Shown here: one piece after another, positions 1 to 9,650 of the stretch
Position numbering within the stretch: position 1 is the first letter of the stretch
Layout: each line of letters begins with the position of its first letter
Assembly (NCBI RefSeq): GCF_000826655.1
Contig: NZ_JXJO01000022.1
Span: 140,272 to 204,271 of the forward strand
Reading direction: 5' to 3'
Origin: Psychroserpens damuponensis
GTDB lineage: Bacteria > Bacteroidota > Bacteroidia > Flavobacteriales > Flavobacteriaceae
Length of the DNA: 64,000 nucleotides
Position numbers and translations under genes: made by a program
The notes under the pieces: model-generated
Seen by the model: only the letters and a program-made list of their open reading frames with translations
Told to the model about the DNA's origin: nothing
Database searches by the model: none

Positions 1-2258
1 TAAGTCACTGTAGCTTGAGCTATATCTGTAGAGGTACCTATAACGGTTTCAACTTCAACTTCTGTTGTTGCCAATCCTGTTTCCGAAGTATGTCCGCCTA
101 AAATTGGTGCAATTACCAAACCAATTAAACAGGTTAATTTAATTAAGATGTTCATAGATGGTCCAGAGGTATCTTTAAATGGATCTCCAACCGTATCACC
201 AGTTACCGCAGCTTTATGTGCATCACTACCTTTATAGGTCATTTCTCCATTAATTTCTACACCAGCTTCAAAAGATTTTTTGGCATTATCCCATGCACCT
301 CCAGCATTGTTTTGGAAAATTGCCCATAACACACCAGATACTGTAACACCAGCCATATAACCACCTAACATCTCTGCAATGGCTAAATGATCCATACCAA
401 ATAACATGGGTACAAATGCAATAACTAAAGGAAAACCAATAGTTAATAAACCTGGTAACATCATTTCTTTTAATGACGCTTTTGTTGAAATATCAACACA
501 TTTATCATATTCTGGCTTACCAGTACCTTCCATAATTCCTGGAATATCTCTAAACTGACGTCTTACTTCTTCTACCATTTCCATAGCTGCTTTTCCTACA
601 GCATTCATGGCTAATGCAGAGAATACTACTGGCACCATTCCTCCAACAAATAACATAGCTAGAACTGGTGCTTTAAAAATATTAATGCCATCAATTCCTG
701 TAAAGGTTACATAAGCAGCAAATAATGCTAATGACGTTAATGCAGCCGATGCGATAGCAAATCCTTTTCCGGTAGCTGCTGTTGTATTTCCTACTGAATC
801 TAAAATATCTGTACGTTCTCTAACGATTGGTTCTTGTTCGCTCATTTCAGCAATACCACCTGCATTATCAGAGATTGGTCCAAAAGCATCAATTGCTAAC
901 TGCATAGCTGTTGTAGCCATCATTGCCGAAGCGGCTAATGCCACACCATAAAATCCTGCAAAAGCGTAAGATGCCCAAATAGCACCAGCAAATAATAACA
1001 CTGATGGGAATGTAGAAATCATACCTGTAGCTAAACCAGCAATAATATTGGTTCCTGCTCCTGTAGACGATTGCTGTACAATTTTTAAGATTGGAGATTT
1101 TCCTAACCCTGTATAATATTCAGTAACTGATGAAATCACAGCACCTACAAATAACCCAACTAAAGTAGCGTAGAATACACGCATTGCAGAAATCTCAACT
1201 AAACCTTCGCCAAAGAAATTCATTGTCATGGTTTCAGGTAACATCCAAGTTACTAATGCAAAACATGACAGAGCAACTAACACAATAGAAGTCCAGTTAC
1301 CTACATTTAAAGCACCCATAACTTGAGTTTCTTTAGCATCATTACTTTTAATTTTCACCAACATGGTACCAATAATAGAAATAATAATTCCTGCTCCAGC
1401 AATTGCCATTGGCAGTAAGATGGGACCAATACCACCAAAAGCATCAGAGATAGCTCCACCCATATCTTTAATCACATAGTTACCAAGCACCATAGCAGCC
1501 AATACTGTTGCTACGTAAGAACCAAATAAATCGGCTCCCATTCCTGCAACATCACCTACATTATCTCCCACGTTATCTGCAATAGTTGCAGGATTACGAG
1601 GATCATCTTCTGGAATACCGGCTTCTACTTTACCAACTAAATCGGCACCAACATCGGCAGCTTTTGTATATATACCACCACCTACTCTTGCAAATAATGC
1701 GATAGATTCTGCTCCTAAAGAGAAACCTGCTAATGTTTCGAGTACAATAGTCATATCCATTGTATTGGTCCATTCGCTTCCCATAAAGAACCAAAAGAAA
1801 AATATAAAAAATGCGGTTAAACCTAACACAGCCAAACCAGCAACTCCAAGTCCCATTACTGTACCACCTCCAAAGGAAATTTTAAGTGCATTTGGTAAAC
1901 TGGTACGCGCAGCTTGTGTTGTTCTAACATTTGTTTTTGTAGCAATTTTCATCCCAATATTTCCTGCATAAGCCGAAAATACGGCTCCAAAAATAAAAGC
2001 AATAACGATTAGCCAATGTGTAGTTGGTACCACAATAGAGACAACAGCCAAAAGAACACTTACTATCACCACAAAAATGGCTAGTAATCTGTATTCGGCA
2101 TTTAAAAAAGCCAAGGCTCCTTCATAAATGTGATCTGAAATTTCTTTCATTTTACCATCTCCAGCATCTTGTTTCATAACCCATGATTGTTTTACAACCA
2201 TGTAAATTAATCCTAAAAGTGCCAATGCAATTGGCATGTAAATCATTAGTGATTCCAT
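1..2258 (-). CDS. hppA: Membrane-bound ion-translocating pyrophosphatase (partial, C-terminus off the left edge)
   Basis: This multi-pass inner-membrane pump couples pyrophosphate hydrolysis to Na+ and/or H+ export. About 752 codons are visible from an ATG at 2258; the frame is still open at base 1. The catalytic signature GGGIYTKAADVGADLVGKVE is read near 1620-1690, followed by the Asp-rich DNVGDNVGD stretch. The motif GNTTAATGKG near 765-795 carries Ala where K+-independent enzymes carry Lys, so this should be the K+-dependent class. A Glu in GAES just before the catalytic loop fits Na+-transporting members, but that is inference. The soluble pyrophosphatase gene lies directly upstream in the same direction. 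Confidence 0.95.
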   Translation of the reverse strand, partial: MESLMIYMPIALALLGLIYMVVKQSWVMKQDAGDGKMKEISDHIYEGALAFLNAEYRLLAIFVVIVSVLLAVVSIVVPTTHWLIVIAFIFGAVFSAYAGNIGMKIATKTNVRTTQAARTSLPNALKISFGGGTVMGLGVAGLAVLGLTAFFIFFFWFFMGSEWTNTMDMTIVLETLAGFSLGAESIALFARVGGGIYTKAADVGADLVGKVEAGIPEDDPRNPATIADNVGDNVGDVAGMGADLFGSYVATVLAAMVLGNYVIKDMGGAISDAFGGIGPILLPMAIAGAGIIISIIGTMLVKIKSNDAKETQVMGALNVGNWTSIVLVALSCFALVTWMLPETMTMNFFGEGLVEISAMRVFYATLVGLFVGAVISSVTEYYTGLGKSPILKIVQQSSTGAGTNIIAGLATGMISTFPSVLLFAGAIWASYAFAGFYGVALAASAMMATTAMQLAIDAFGPISDNAGGIAEMSEQEPIVRERTDILDSVGNTTAATGKGFAIASAALTSLALFAAYVTFTGIDGINIFKAPVLAMLFVGGMVPVVFSALAMNAVGKAAMEMVEEVRRQFRDIPGIMEGTGKPEYDKCVDISTKASLKEMMLPGLLTIGFPLVIAFVPMLFGMDHLAIAEMLGGYMAGVTVSGVLWAIFQNNAGGAWDNAKKSFEAGVEINGEMTYKGSDAHKAAVTGDTVGDPFKDTSGPSMNILIKLTCLIGLVIAPILGGHTSETGLATTEVEVETVIGTSTDIAQATVT

Positions 2259-2293
2259 ATTTTAAATTTTATTTTGATTAGTTATTAGCTAGG

Positions 2294-2326
2294 TAAAAGT
2301 AGTAAAATGAATCATATTTTACCAAA
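2294..2326 (-). promoter_or_regulatory. Probable hppA promoter
   Basis: On the minus strand, TTTG (2323-2326) is followed after 21 nt by TACTTTTA (2294-2301), one mismatch from the Bacteroidota -7 consensus TAnnTTTG. It sits about 35 nt upstream of the hppA ATG and overlaps the ppa terminator, so hppA probably has its own promoter. Confidence 0.5.
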
Positions 2327-2359
2327 AAAGCAATATTAATTACTTAATATTGCTTTTTT
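2324..2359 (-). terminator. Intrinsic terminator after ppa
   Basis: A perfect 16-bp inverted repeat (AAAAAAGCAATATTAA and its complement) with a 4-nt loop has its own T-run. It lies 30 nt past the ppa stop codon. Confidence 0.8.
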
Positions 2360-2389
2360 AATAGTTTTGTGTTAAAAAACCTGTGATTA

Positions 2390-2917
2390 TTAAATTGTAA
2401 AAGTGCGCTTCTTTTTATGCTCACTATTATCATAACGCTCTACACATTCATGATAGATTTTTATAGCTTCGGCAGCGTCTCCCCAACCACCTGTATCAAC
2501 TTTTTTCTTTTCTAAATCTTTATAGACTTTAAAGAAATGTTCAATCTCTTTTAAACGATGCGGATTTAAATCATTTATATCATGATTATTACTCCAAATA
2601 GGATCAGAAACTGGTACACAAATAATTTTTTCATCAGGACCTTTTTCATCTGTCATATGAAACACACCAATTGGTCTTACTTCCATTACAACCATTGGGT
2701 ATGTTGGCTGGTGCCCTAAAACCAATACATCTAAAGGATCACTATCTAAAGCTAAAGTTTCAGGTATAAACCCATAATCTCCAGGATACATCATTGATGA
2801 AAACAACATACGATCAAAACGTATTTTGTGTAAGGTAAAATCGTATTCATATTTATTACGACTCCCTTTTGGGATTTCTATTAATACATCAAAAGTTAAT
2901 TTTTCGGTTTCAGACAT
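2390..2917 (-). CDS. ppa: Soluble inorganic pyrophosphatase (family I)
   Basis: This cytoplasmic Mg2+-dependent enzyme hydrolyses pyrophosphate to two phosphates and so pulls biosynthetic reactions forward. The protein has 175 residues, the usual bacterial family I length. The metal-binding DSDPLD motif is at residues 58-63, and the early K-G-S-R and YPGDYGF segments are also typical. It precedes the membrane pyrophosphatase on the same strand but is separated from it by a strong terminator. The two enzymes use the same substrate with different energetic outcomes. Confidence 0.96.
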   Translation of the reverse strand: MSETEKLTFDVLIEIPKGSRNKYEYDFTLHKIRFDRMLFSSMMYPGDYGFIPETLALDSDPLDVLVLGHQPTYPMVVMEVRPIGVFHMTDEKGPDEKIICVPVSDPIWSNNHDINDLNPHRLKEIEHFFKVYKDLEKKKVDTGGWGDAAEAIKIYHECVERYDNSEHKKKRTFTI

Positions 2918-3010
2918 GTGTTTTATTTTTTCTACGGAAATTGGATTTCTAATTTTACTTTATCTAACTGCGAGATTCGTTAGGCGTTTACCATACTAAA
3001 TTTCGGGCTG

Positions 3011-3041
3011 TAAAGATAGTGTATTGTTTGAGTTTTGACAA
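3011..3041 (-). promoter_or_regulatory. Probable ppa promoter
   Basis: On the minus strand, TTG (3039-3041) is followed after 20 nt by TATCTTTA (3011-3018), one mismatch from TAnnTTTG. It lies about 95 nt upstream of the ppa start. Confidence 0.45.
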
Positions 3042-3324
3042 TAATATTTTGAATTTGAGTTTTTAATATAATAAGACAAAACGAAGTTACCAATGACATA
3101 CAAAAAACACGTTGCTAAACTATAAACTGCTGGCAAATAGCGTTATAAATTGAGTATATTTAGAAGCTTATAAACAAGCTACAAACGAAAAGCTTGGATA
3201 AATTTAATTTTGTCAATATTAAAACGGAATAATCCTATATAACTATCTATATCTGATTGTTGGATTTATCATACAAAGAAAAATAATATTTAAAGCACAG
3301 TTTAAAGTAGCCTCAATCGTTATA
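3042..3324 (+). other. Intergenic stretch without a recognised gene
   Basis: I see no gene, tRNA or clear hairpin here. Frame 1 on the plus strand is open from about 3223 into the downstream ORF region but has no ATG before 3325. This raises the possibility of a decayed gene. Confidence 0.4.
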
Positions 3325-3468
3325 ATGGTAAATAGCGTTACTAATGTCACTATAGAAACCACAAAAATAAATATCCATGCTTTTTACACCATTCTCACAC
3401 AAAATGAAAATTCAAGTAAACTCATCTACCAATTGTTAACCAATTAGCGACCTGTTACAACAATCTGT

Positions 3469-3816
3469 ATGGCTAATAAAAAAGAACTAGAAGCACTTGT
3501 GAAGGTCGACGCCAGAATTGAGATAACAGTTATTTTAAACACGAGCCAAACCAAACTAGCAGAAGCAATGGTTATCACTCAAAAAAGCGAATACGATTAC
3601 TCACGAGACGAATACTTATCCAACATATATTACTTCACATACGAAACTGTTGAAGATTTTCAATTTAAAATCTCAAAACTATACGAAACTTCTTTGACTG
3701 CAACAATGCATGGTAACTGCGTGATAAATGGCTCTAATGGCTTAAAACCGAATGCACAATTATTGATAACTACCCAATTTAAACGTGATAAAACTTTAAA
3801 ACGAACAGTTAAATAA
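3469..3816 (+). CDS. Uncharacterised 115-residue ORF, possibly the remains of a longer gene
   Basis: I do not recognise this protein. It has no signal peptide or membrane segment and is polar with a basic C-terminus. In the same frame, an ATG at 3325 opens 40 codons that end at a TAG (3445-3447). Only seven sense codons separate that stop from the ATG at 3469. The whole 3325-3816 stretch could therefore be one gene broken by a nonsense codon, or the ORF could be spurious. No competing long ORF lies on the other strand. It is convergent with the DUF5686 gene, 28 nt away. Confidence 0.35.
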   Translation: MANKKELEALVKVDARIEITVILNTSQTKLAEAMVITQKSEYDYSRDEYLSNIYYFTYETVEDFQFKISKLYETSLTATMHGNCVINGSNGLKPNAQLLITTQFKRDKTLKRTVK

Positions 3817-3844
3817 TATAATGTGTTATCCTTAATAAAGTAGG

Positions 3845-6361
3845 CTAAAAATTAAACCCAAAGCTACCTGTTACACCAAAAGGTCTAGCATCTGGAGTAT
3901 CTAAATAATTGCCTCTAAAGTTGAAATCTATTCGTAAGATTTTAAAAATATTACCAACTCCAACACTATACTCGTAGTAGATATCATCATTTGGTGCAAT
4001 TAAAGGTGTTTCTATTGGATTCCCAGTAGTGTTAAGTGCGATGTTTTCCGCAGATAAATCACCCCAAACTCCTCGTACACCAACAATAGCTCTTAAATTA
4101 TATTTTTTAAGAAATGGAATTCTTGAAAAAATACGACCATTAAAATTATGTTCTAAATGTAAAGAGGTATACGTATCTGTTACAAACTCATAGAAATCTA
4201 GCTGTGGGAATGTGTTATAAATTGAAAAATACGATTGATTTCCTGGCACTACATTTAACAATCCTAACGGCACTTCTCCAAATGTTTTTCCTACTTCAAT
4301 TGTTGTTGTTAAACGGCCAAAGCCACCTACTTGCCATGGTTGAATGTAAGAAAACTGAACTTTTGTATAATCAAAATCACTATTAAATATGTTTTTATCT
4401 GCACGTGTTACTTGTGCAAATAGACTTGCAAATCCATCATTAGCTGTACGACGTTCTACACCAAATCCTGTCATTTTTCGCTTTGGATAATAAGATAAAG
4501 ACAAGGCTGTTTCGTATTGTTTGATTTCCGAAGAAATACCAGAAGGCGATTCTGGATCAATATAATCTAAACTAAAGGTTGGTGATGCAGATGAAAGTGT
4601 TCTGTAAGTTCCGCTAGTTCTAATTACAAAGTTTTTACTAGGTTCGACTTCTAGAGCCAACGTGGTTAAATTCACATTGGTTAGTTTATCATTAGTACTC
4701 GTACCCACAACGGCAGATGATGCCAAACTACGACCTAATACATCGGTAGATGCGGTTAGATTTGCACCAATTTGCTCAATATCTCGTCGGTTTCCTCCTG
4801 AAATTATAAAGCGGTTCTTTTTATCTACAAGCCACTTACCAGAAATACCGTATTTAAATTTATCATCTCTAAATCCGTAGGCTAAAAACCCTTCTACTCT
4901 CCAAAGGTCATTGGGACCAAAATAGGTTCGTCCACCACCTCGTATTCGCATGCCTTCGACTTCATTATATCCAAACACCGAAAAAACAGGTCCAATATCT
5001 AAATTTAAACTAGGCACTTCAATATAACCTGAAGCCAGAATACTTCCAACATTATAAAGTCGTTTAAACTTTTTAACGGTTTTTAGAGTATCCAACATTT
5101 TGTAAACGCCTTTTTCATCTTTACTTAGGGATTCCATTCGGTTTTGCTCCCAAAAATCATCGTCACGATTGTAAGCGTCTTCATTATAATTATAGACTTC
5201 TTCATCGTAAAACTTCTCATTTTTAGCTATGTCAAATTTATAATTATCATATAAGGTTGTTCGTTTTCCGTAAACACCACGTGACTTTTCTTTTTTATTT
5301 AAGGCAAAATCAGATAACATATAATCCCGCTTAATTAAAAATAGTGTATCATTTAAAACTTCAAATTCTTGCTCTATATAAATCTCTTTTACCCAGTTAA
5401 TGTTCGCACTTTTTGATGCTTGAAGATTAATATCTTTTATAGCATACGTAGAGTCATTAACCCAAAAATCTCCTTTAAAGGTCAATTCGTTTTTACGTCT
5501 TGGGTAATAAACAATATTATAGCACCATTTATTATCGATAAAAGCACTATCAGACAAGACATAATTATAGGTTTGAACTCCTGTGCGCGACAACGGACTC
5601 ACAAAGCTCTTATCAAAAAACTTAAGGTAGTTATCGTAGATATTAAAATCTGCGTAGAGGTCATCAATAAAATCGATAATAATTTGATTATTACTAAAAC
5701 CTGAATTTTTATTTCCCTTTAGATCGCTCTTTTCTTTATTGATTAGGTTGTCGCCATATACTTTACTTACGGCTTCATTAATAAAAATTGGCAAATAAGT
5801 TTTACCGGTAATATTAGAGGTATCAACTTCTTCAAAAACGAATTCCATCCCTTTAAACAGTTTACTCTTTATAAGTGCACTGTCAATAGTATTAAGGTCA
5901 AATTCTACTTTTTCGTATTTATCGTATTCGTACTGTTTAAATTGTTCTAAACCGTTTTTTCGTTTACGTTCCCAAATTTTTTGAAGGATTCTAATCGCAG
6001 GATTTTCTGAAGCTTTTTTAGATTGCTTCCCTGTGACAATAAGTACGGCATCTAATGCTCCTGCCTCTTCCTTTAGTATAAACTTAAGGTCGTAGTTAAC
6101 TTTATTATCAAGTTTGACTTCCTGAACTTCATAGCCTAAAAAGGAAACGACTAAGGTATCCCAAGTATTATTAGATTCTAAATAAAAACGTCCGTCTTCG
6201 TTTGAAATAGTCCCTTCCGTAGACCCTTTAAATAAAATATTAGCATAGGCTACAGGTGCATTGAATTCATCAAAAACATAACCACTTACTTTCGTTTGAG
6301 CAAAAGACAAGGCTATTCCGAAGAAAAATAGTAAAATGAGGAGCTTCTTTTTCATGTACAT
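3845..6361 (-). CDS. DUF5686 outer-membrane protein with N-terminal carboxypeptidase-regulatory-like domain
   Basis: The protein has 838 residues. It starts with a signal peptide ending near LSFAQ (residue 22). A CarboxypepD_reg-like beta-sandwich follows (about 23-100: VSGYVFDEFNAPVAYANI, then NEDGRF and VSFLGYE). A long DUF5686 region then ends in a beta-strand-rich barrel-like C-terminus with a terminal Phe, as in outer-membrane barrels. The architecture is common in Bacteroidota and resembles the N-terminus of TonB-dependent receptors, but there is no plug domain. The function is unknown; a role in envelope assembly or transport is inference. The start could also be the third codon (MKKKLL). 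It is transcribed alone. Confidence 0.85.
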   Translation of the reverse strand: MYMKKKLLILLFFFGIALSFAQTKVSGYVFDEFNAPVAYANILFKGSTEGTISNEDGRFYLESNNTWDTLVVSFLGYEVQEVKLDNKVNYDLKFILKEEAGALDAVLIVTGKQSKKASENPAIRILQKIWERKRKNGLEQFKQYEYDKYEKVEFDLNTIDSALIKSKLFKGMEFVFEEVDTSNITGKTYLPIFINEAVSKVYGDNLINKEKSDLKGNKNSGFSNNQIIIDFIDDLYADFNIYDNYLKFFDKSFVSPLSRTGVQTYNYVLSDSAFIDNKWCYNIVYYPRRKNELTFKGDFWVNDSTYAIKDINLQASKSANINWVKEIYIEQEFEVLNDTLFLIKRDYMLSDFALNKKEKSRGVYGKRTTLYDNYKFDIAKNEKFYDEEVYNYNEDAYNRDDDFWEQNRMESLSKDEKGVYKMLDTLKTVKKFKRLYNVGSILASGYIEVPSLNLDIGPVFSVFGYNEVEGMRIRGGGRTYFGPNDLWRVEGFLAYGFRDDKFKYGISGKWLVDKKNRFIISGGNRRDIEQIGANLTASTDVLGRSLASSAVVGTSTNDKLTNVNLTTLALEVEPSKNFVIRTSGTYRTLSSASPTFSLDYIDPESPSGISSEIKQYETALSLSYYPKRKMTGFGVERRTANDGFASLFAQVTRADKNIFNSDFDYTKVQFSYIQPWQVGGFGRLTTTIEVGKTFGEVPLGLLNVVPGNQSYFSIYNTFPQLDFYEFVTDTYTSLHLEHNFNGRIFSRIPFLKKYNLRAIVGVRGVWGDLSAENIALNTTGNPIETPLIAPNDDIYYEYSVGVGNIFKILRIDFNFRGNYLDTPDARPFGVTGSFGFNF

Positions 6362-6438
6362 AGGTTTTGCAATTTAGTTTTGGTTGGGTTTAAAATTGCA
6401 ATTGCCAGTCTTATACTGGTTTGAGTGTTCAAAACTAA

Positions 6439-6474
6439 AAAAACTTCATCAACAATCGTGCTAATGAAGTTTTT
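6439..6474 (-). terminator. Intrinsic terminator after pdhB
   Basis: AAAAACTTCAT (6439-6449) pairs with ATGAAGTTTTT (6464-6474) around a 14-nt loop. On the minus strand it ends in a T-rich tract, 23 nt past the pdhB stop. Confidence 0.75.
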
Positions 6475-6496
6475 TAACGTAAAATATGCGTTTTAA

Positions 6497-7474
6497 TTAT
6501 TTGTACATCACTTTATTTACCGCTTTAATAACTTCGGTGTAGTCTGGTAACCACTCAGCTAATAAAACTGGAGAATAAGGTGCAGGCGTATCTGCTGTAT
6601 TAATTTTAACTATTGGTGCGTCTAAATAATCAAATGCTTCCGCTTGAACTAAATATGTGATTTCTGTAGACACGTTTCCAAATGGCCAAGCTTCTTCTAA
6701 AATTACAAGGCGATTGGTTTTCTTTACAGAGGTAATTATAGCCTCTCTATCTAAAGGTCTAACCGTTCTTAAATCTATAATCTCACAAGAGACACCGTCT
6801 TTCTCAAGCTCGTCTGCCGCTTTATAAGCTTCTTTTATAATTTTTCCGAAGGAAACAATAGTCACATCTGTACCTTCTCTTTTAAGTTCAGCAACTCCTA
6901 AAGGGATTGTATATTCACCTTCTGGCACTTCACCTTTATCACCATACATCTGCTCACTTTCCATAAAAATTACAGGATCGTCATCTCTAATTGCAGATTT
7001 CAATAAACCTTTGGCATCATAAGGTGTAGAAGGCACAACCACTTTTAAACCAGGCGTATTTGCAAACCAATTCTCAAAAGCTTGAGAGTGCGTTGCTCCT
7101 AATTGCCCAGCAGAAGCTGTAGGACCACGAAAAACAATAGGACATTTAAATTGGCCACCAGACATTTGTCTAATTTTAGCCGCATTATTTATAATTTGGT
7201 CAATCCCAACTAGAGAGAAATTAAAGGTCATATACTCAACAATAGGACGATTTCCCGTCATCGTTGAACCAATCGCTATACCAGCAAAACCAAGCTCAGC
7301 AATAGGTGTATCAATAACACGCTTAGCTCCAAATTCGTCTAACATACCTTTTGAAGCTTTGTAAGCTCCATTATATTCTGCAACTTCCTCACCCATTAAA
7401 TAAATGCTTTCATCTCGACGCATTTCTTCGCTCATGGCTTCGCAAATTGCTTCTCTAAATTGAATTGTTTTCAT
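6497..7474 (-). CDS. pdhB: Pyruvate dehydrogenase E1 component, beta subunit
   Basis: This is the beta subunit of the thiamine-diphosphate-dependent E1 heterotetramer of the pyruvate dehydrogenase complex, which makes acetyl-CoA. The protein has 325 residues and starts MKTIQFREAI. Typical segments are LMGEEVAEYNGAYK, the RVIDTPIAELGFAG stretch, and the C-terminal transketolase domain with VILEEAWPFGN. The frame is open upstream to 7567, but that extension would add a hydrophobic segment foreign to this cytoplasmic family, so the ATG at 7474 is chosen. The alpha subunit gene is not next to it, so E1 must be assembled from separate loci. It is divergent from etfB. Confidence 0.95.
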   Translation of the reverse strand: MKTIQFREAICEAMSEEMRRDESIYLMGEEVAEYNGAYKASKGMLDEFGAKRVIDTPIAELGFAGIAIGSTMTGNRPIVEYMTFNFSLVGIDQIINNAAKIRQMSGGQFKCPIVFRGPTASAGQLGATHSQAFENWFANTPGLKVVVPSTPYDAKGLLKSAIRDDDPVIFMESEQMYGDKGEVPEGEYTIPLGVAELKREGTDVTIVSFGKIIKEAYKAADELEKDGVSCEIIDLRTVRPLDREAIITSVKKTNRLVILEEAWPFGNVSTEITYLVQAEAFDYLDAPIVKINTADTPAPYSPVLLAEWLPDYTEVIKAVNKVMYK

Positions 7475-7801
7475 GTATTCATTTTTTTTACGAATAACAA
7501 AAATAGTAATTATTGATAATAAAATAACATAAATTGTAGCTGAAAACATATTATAAGCCCAACCCAACTATACACAACTTCATTTTCTTCTTATTTCTTC
7601 GGAAATGTGCCAAACCAAAACAATTTTAACGCTAATAAACTTTGAATTATTCGTAATTTAGCGCAAAATTTATAAGATTTCCCTAACTATTTAGATGATT
7701 TCTCTAGTTTTCATAAAATATATTATGCATGCATAGTAAAATTTGAAATTTTATAATTATCTTCGTCCTTTAAAAAAAATACTCATAATAAATTATTAGA
7801 T
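7475..7801. promoter_or_regulatory. Divergent pdhB/etfB intergenic region
   Basis: This 327-nt AT-rich stretch holds the promoters for pdhB (minus) and etfB (plus). TATCTTCG at 7759-7766 is a one-mismatch -7 candidate for etfB. A copy of the recurrent 8-mer (CTTCGGAA on the plus strand, 7597-7604) lies in the middle. No gene is visible. Confidence 0.4.
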
Positions 7802-8548
7802 ATGAAAATATTAGTATGTATTAGCCACGTACCTGATACGACTTCAAAAATTAATTTTACCGATGGTGACACAAAATTTGACACCACTGGTGTTCAATTT
7901 GTAATTAATCCTAACGATGAATTTGGTTTAACTCGTGCCATGTGGTTTAAAGAAAAGCAAGGCGCTCAAGTTACTGTTGTTAATGTTGGTGGACCAGAAA
8001 CCGAACCTACACTTCGTAAAGCATTAGCCATAGGAGCTGATCAAGCCATACGTGTAAATACGCAAGCTAAAGACGGCTATCAAGTTGCCAAAGAAATCGC
8101 TAATGTGGTTAAAGATGGTGCATTTGACATCGTTATTGCAGGTCGTGAATCTATTGACTATAATGGTGGTATGGTTCCAGGAATGATCGCTGCCCTAACC
8201 AACGCTAATTTTGTAACTAACTGTATTAACCTAGAAGTTGATGGCACAAATGCTACCGCAATGCGAGAAATTGATGGTGGTAAAGAAACAGTAGCCACAA
8301 GTTTACCTCTAGTAATTGGTGGGCAAAAAGGATTAGTTGAAGAGAGTGATCTACGTATTCCTAATATGAGAGGTATTATGATGGCTCGTAAAAAACCATT
8401 ATCTGTTGTTGAACCTATCAATGCAGCTGCCGAAACTAATTCGGTTAAATTTGAGAAACCAGCTCCAAAAGGTGCTGTAACTCTTGTTGCTCCAGATAAT
8501 CTAGATGAATTAATCAATTTACTTCACAACGAAGCAAAAGCGATTTAA
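7802..8548 (+). CDS. etfB: Electron transfer flavoprotein, beta subunit
   Basis: EtfB binds AMP and, with EtfA, forms the heterodimer that takes electrons from acyl-CoA and related dehydrogenases and passes them to ETF-quinone oxidoreductase. The protein has 248 residues, the normal length. The N-terminal MKILVCISHVPDTT start, the ETEPTLRKALAIGAD segment and the IVIAGRESIDYNGGMVPGM stretch are family signatures. Only 21 nt separate it from etfA, so the two form one operon. Confidence 0.96.
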   Translation: MKILVCISHVPDTTSKINFTDGDTKFDTTGVQFVINPNDEFGLTRAMWFKEKQGAQVTVVNVGGPETEPTLRKALAIGADQAIRVNTQAKDGYQVAKEIANVVKDGAFDIVIAGRESIDYNGGMVPGMIAALTNANFVTNCINLEVDGTNATAMREIDGGKETVATSLPLVIGGQKGLVEESDLRIPNMRGIMMARKKPLSVVEPINAAAETNSVKFEKPAPKGAVTLVAPDNLDELINLLHNEAKAI

Positions 8549-8569
8549 TTAACCCTTAAAAGAAAAAAC

Positions 8570-9532
8570 ATGTCAGTTTTAGTATATACAGAATCAGAAC
8601 AAGGAAAATTCAAAAAAACAGCTTTTGAAGTTGCCTCTTATGCCAAAGCAGTTGCCGACCAAATGGGAACAACAGTAACAGCTATCACAGTAAATGCTGG
8701 TGACTCATCTGAGTTAGGTAATTATGGTGTAGATAAAGTTTTAAATGTTAATAATAGTGATTTAGATAAATTTAATGCTAATGCCTATGCTAGTGCAATC
8801 ACGCAAGCAGCACAGCAAGAAGGAGCTAAAGTAGTGGTATTAAGTTCTAGTGCAGATAGTAAATATCTAGCACCAATAGTTGCCATTGGCTTAGACGCTG
8901 GTTATGCCTCTAATGTTGTAGAAGCACCTTCAAGCACATCTCCTTTTACAGTAAAACGTACCGCTTTTACTAATAAAGCATTTAATATGACTACCATAGA
9001 TACCGACACGAAAGTTGTTGGTGTATCTCAAAATTCATTTGGACTTGTAGAATCTAACGGAACTGTGTCTTCGGAAGACTTTTCGCCTTCAATACCAAGC
9101 ATCTCAGTTACAGTACAATCTGTAGATAAAGCAACAGATAAAGTTTCAATTGCCGATGCCGAAGTTGTTGTTTCTGGTGGTCGTGGACTTAAAGGTCCAG
9201 AAAATTGGGGAATGGTAGAAGAACTAGCCGAAGTTCTTGGAGCCGCAACCGCTTGTTCAAAACCAGTATCAGATTTAGGATGGAGACCACATAGCGAACA
9301 CGTTGGTCAAACAGGAAAGCCTGTAGCATCAAATTTATACATAGCTATTGGTATTTCTGGAGCTATTCAACATCTAGCAGGTATTAACGCTTCTAAAATA
9401 AAAGTAGTCATCAATACAGATCCTGAAGCACCTTTCTTCAAAGCAGCAGATTATGGAGTGGTTGGTGATGCTTTTGAAGTTGTACCTACTTTAATAGAAA
9501 AATTAAAAGCTTTTAAAGCACAAAACGCGTAA
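8570..9532 (+). CDS. etfA: Electron transfer flavoprotein, alpha subunit
   Basis: This is the FAD-binding partner of EtfB, 320 residues long. The C-terminal FAD domain is clear: SGGRGLKGPENW, then RPHSEHVGQTGKPV, LYIAIGISGAIQHLAG, and INTDPEAPFFKAADYGVVGD. It is co-transcribed with etfB in the cytoplasm. The ETF-quinone oxidoreductase is not in this window. Confidence 0.96.
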   Translation: MSVLVYTESEQGKFKKTAFEVASYAKAVADQMGTTVTAITVNAGDSSELGNYGVDKVLNVNNSDLDKFNANAYASAITQAAQQEGAKVVVLSSSADSKYLAPIVAIGLDAGYASNVVEAPSSTSPFTVKRTAFTNKAFNMTTIDTDTKVVGVSQNSFGLVESNGTVSSEDFSPSIPSISVTVQSVDKATDKVSIADAEVVVSGGRGLKGPENWGMVEELAEVLGAATACSKPVSDLGWRPHSEHVGQTGKPVASNLYIAIGISGAIQHLAGINASKIKVVINTDPEAPFFKAADYGVVGDAFEVVPTLIEKLKAFKAQNA

Positions 9533-9650
9533 TTTTTAAAAATCAGCGGTTATAAAAAGGACTGTTTTGATTTGGTACTCTAAACTTAAATCTGCATTTT
9601 GCAGTTGTTAAAGTCTAAATTAAAACAGTTCTTTACGTTTTACTATAGTT

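Noticed and set aside
1765..1971. Plus-strand ORF inside hppA
   Set aside because: It is antisense to a strongly conserved membrane pump and is a shadow.
7475..7567. N-terminal extension of pdhB with a hydrophobic segment
   Set aside because: The family starts at MKTIQFREAI and is cytoplasmic. The extra codons are AT-rich intergenic DNA.
8158..8517. 119-codon ORF antisense to etfB
   Set aside because: It lies entirely inside a well-conserved coding gene and shows no coding bias of its own.
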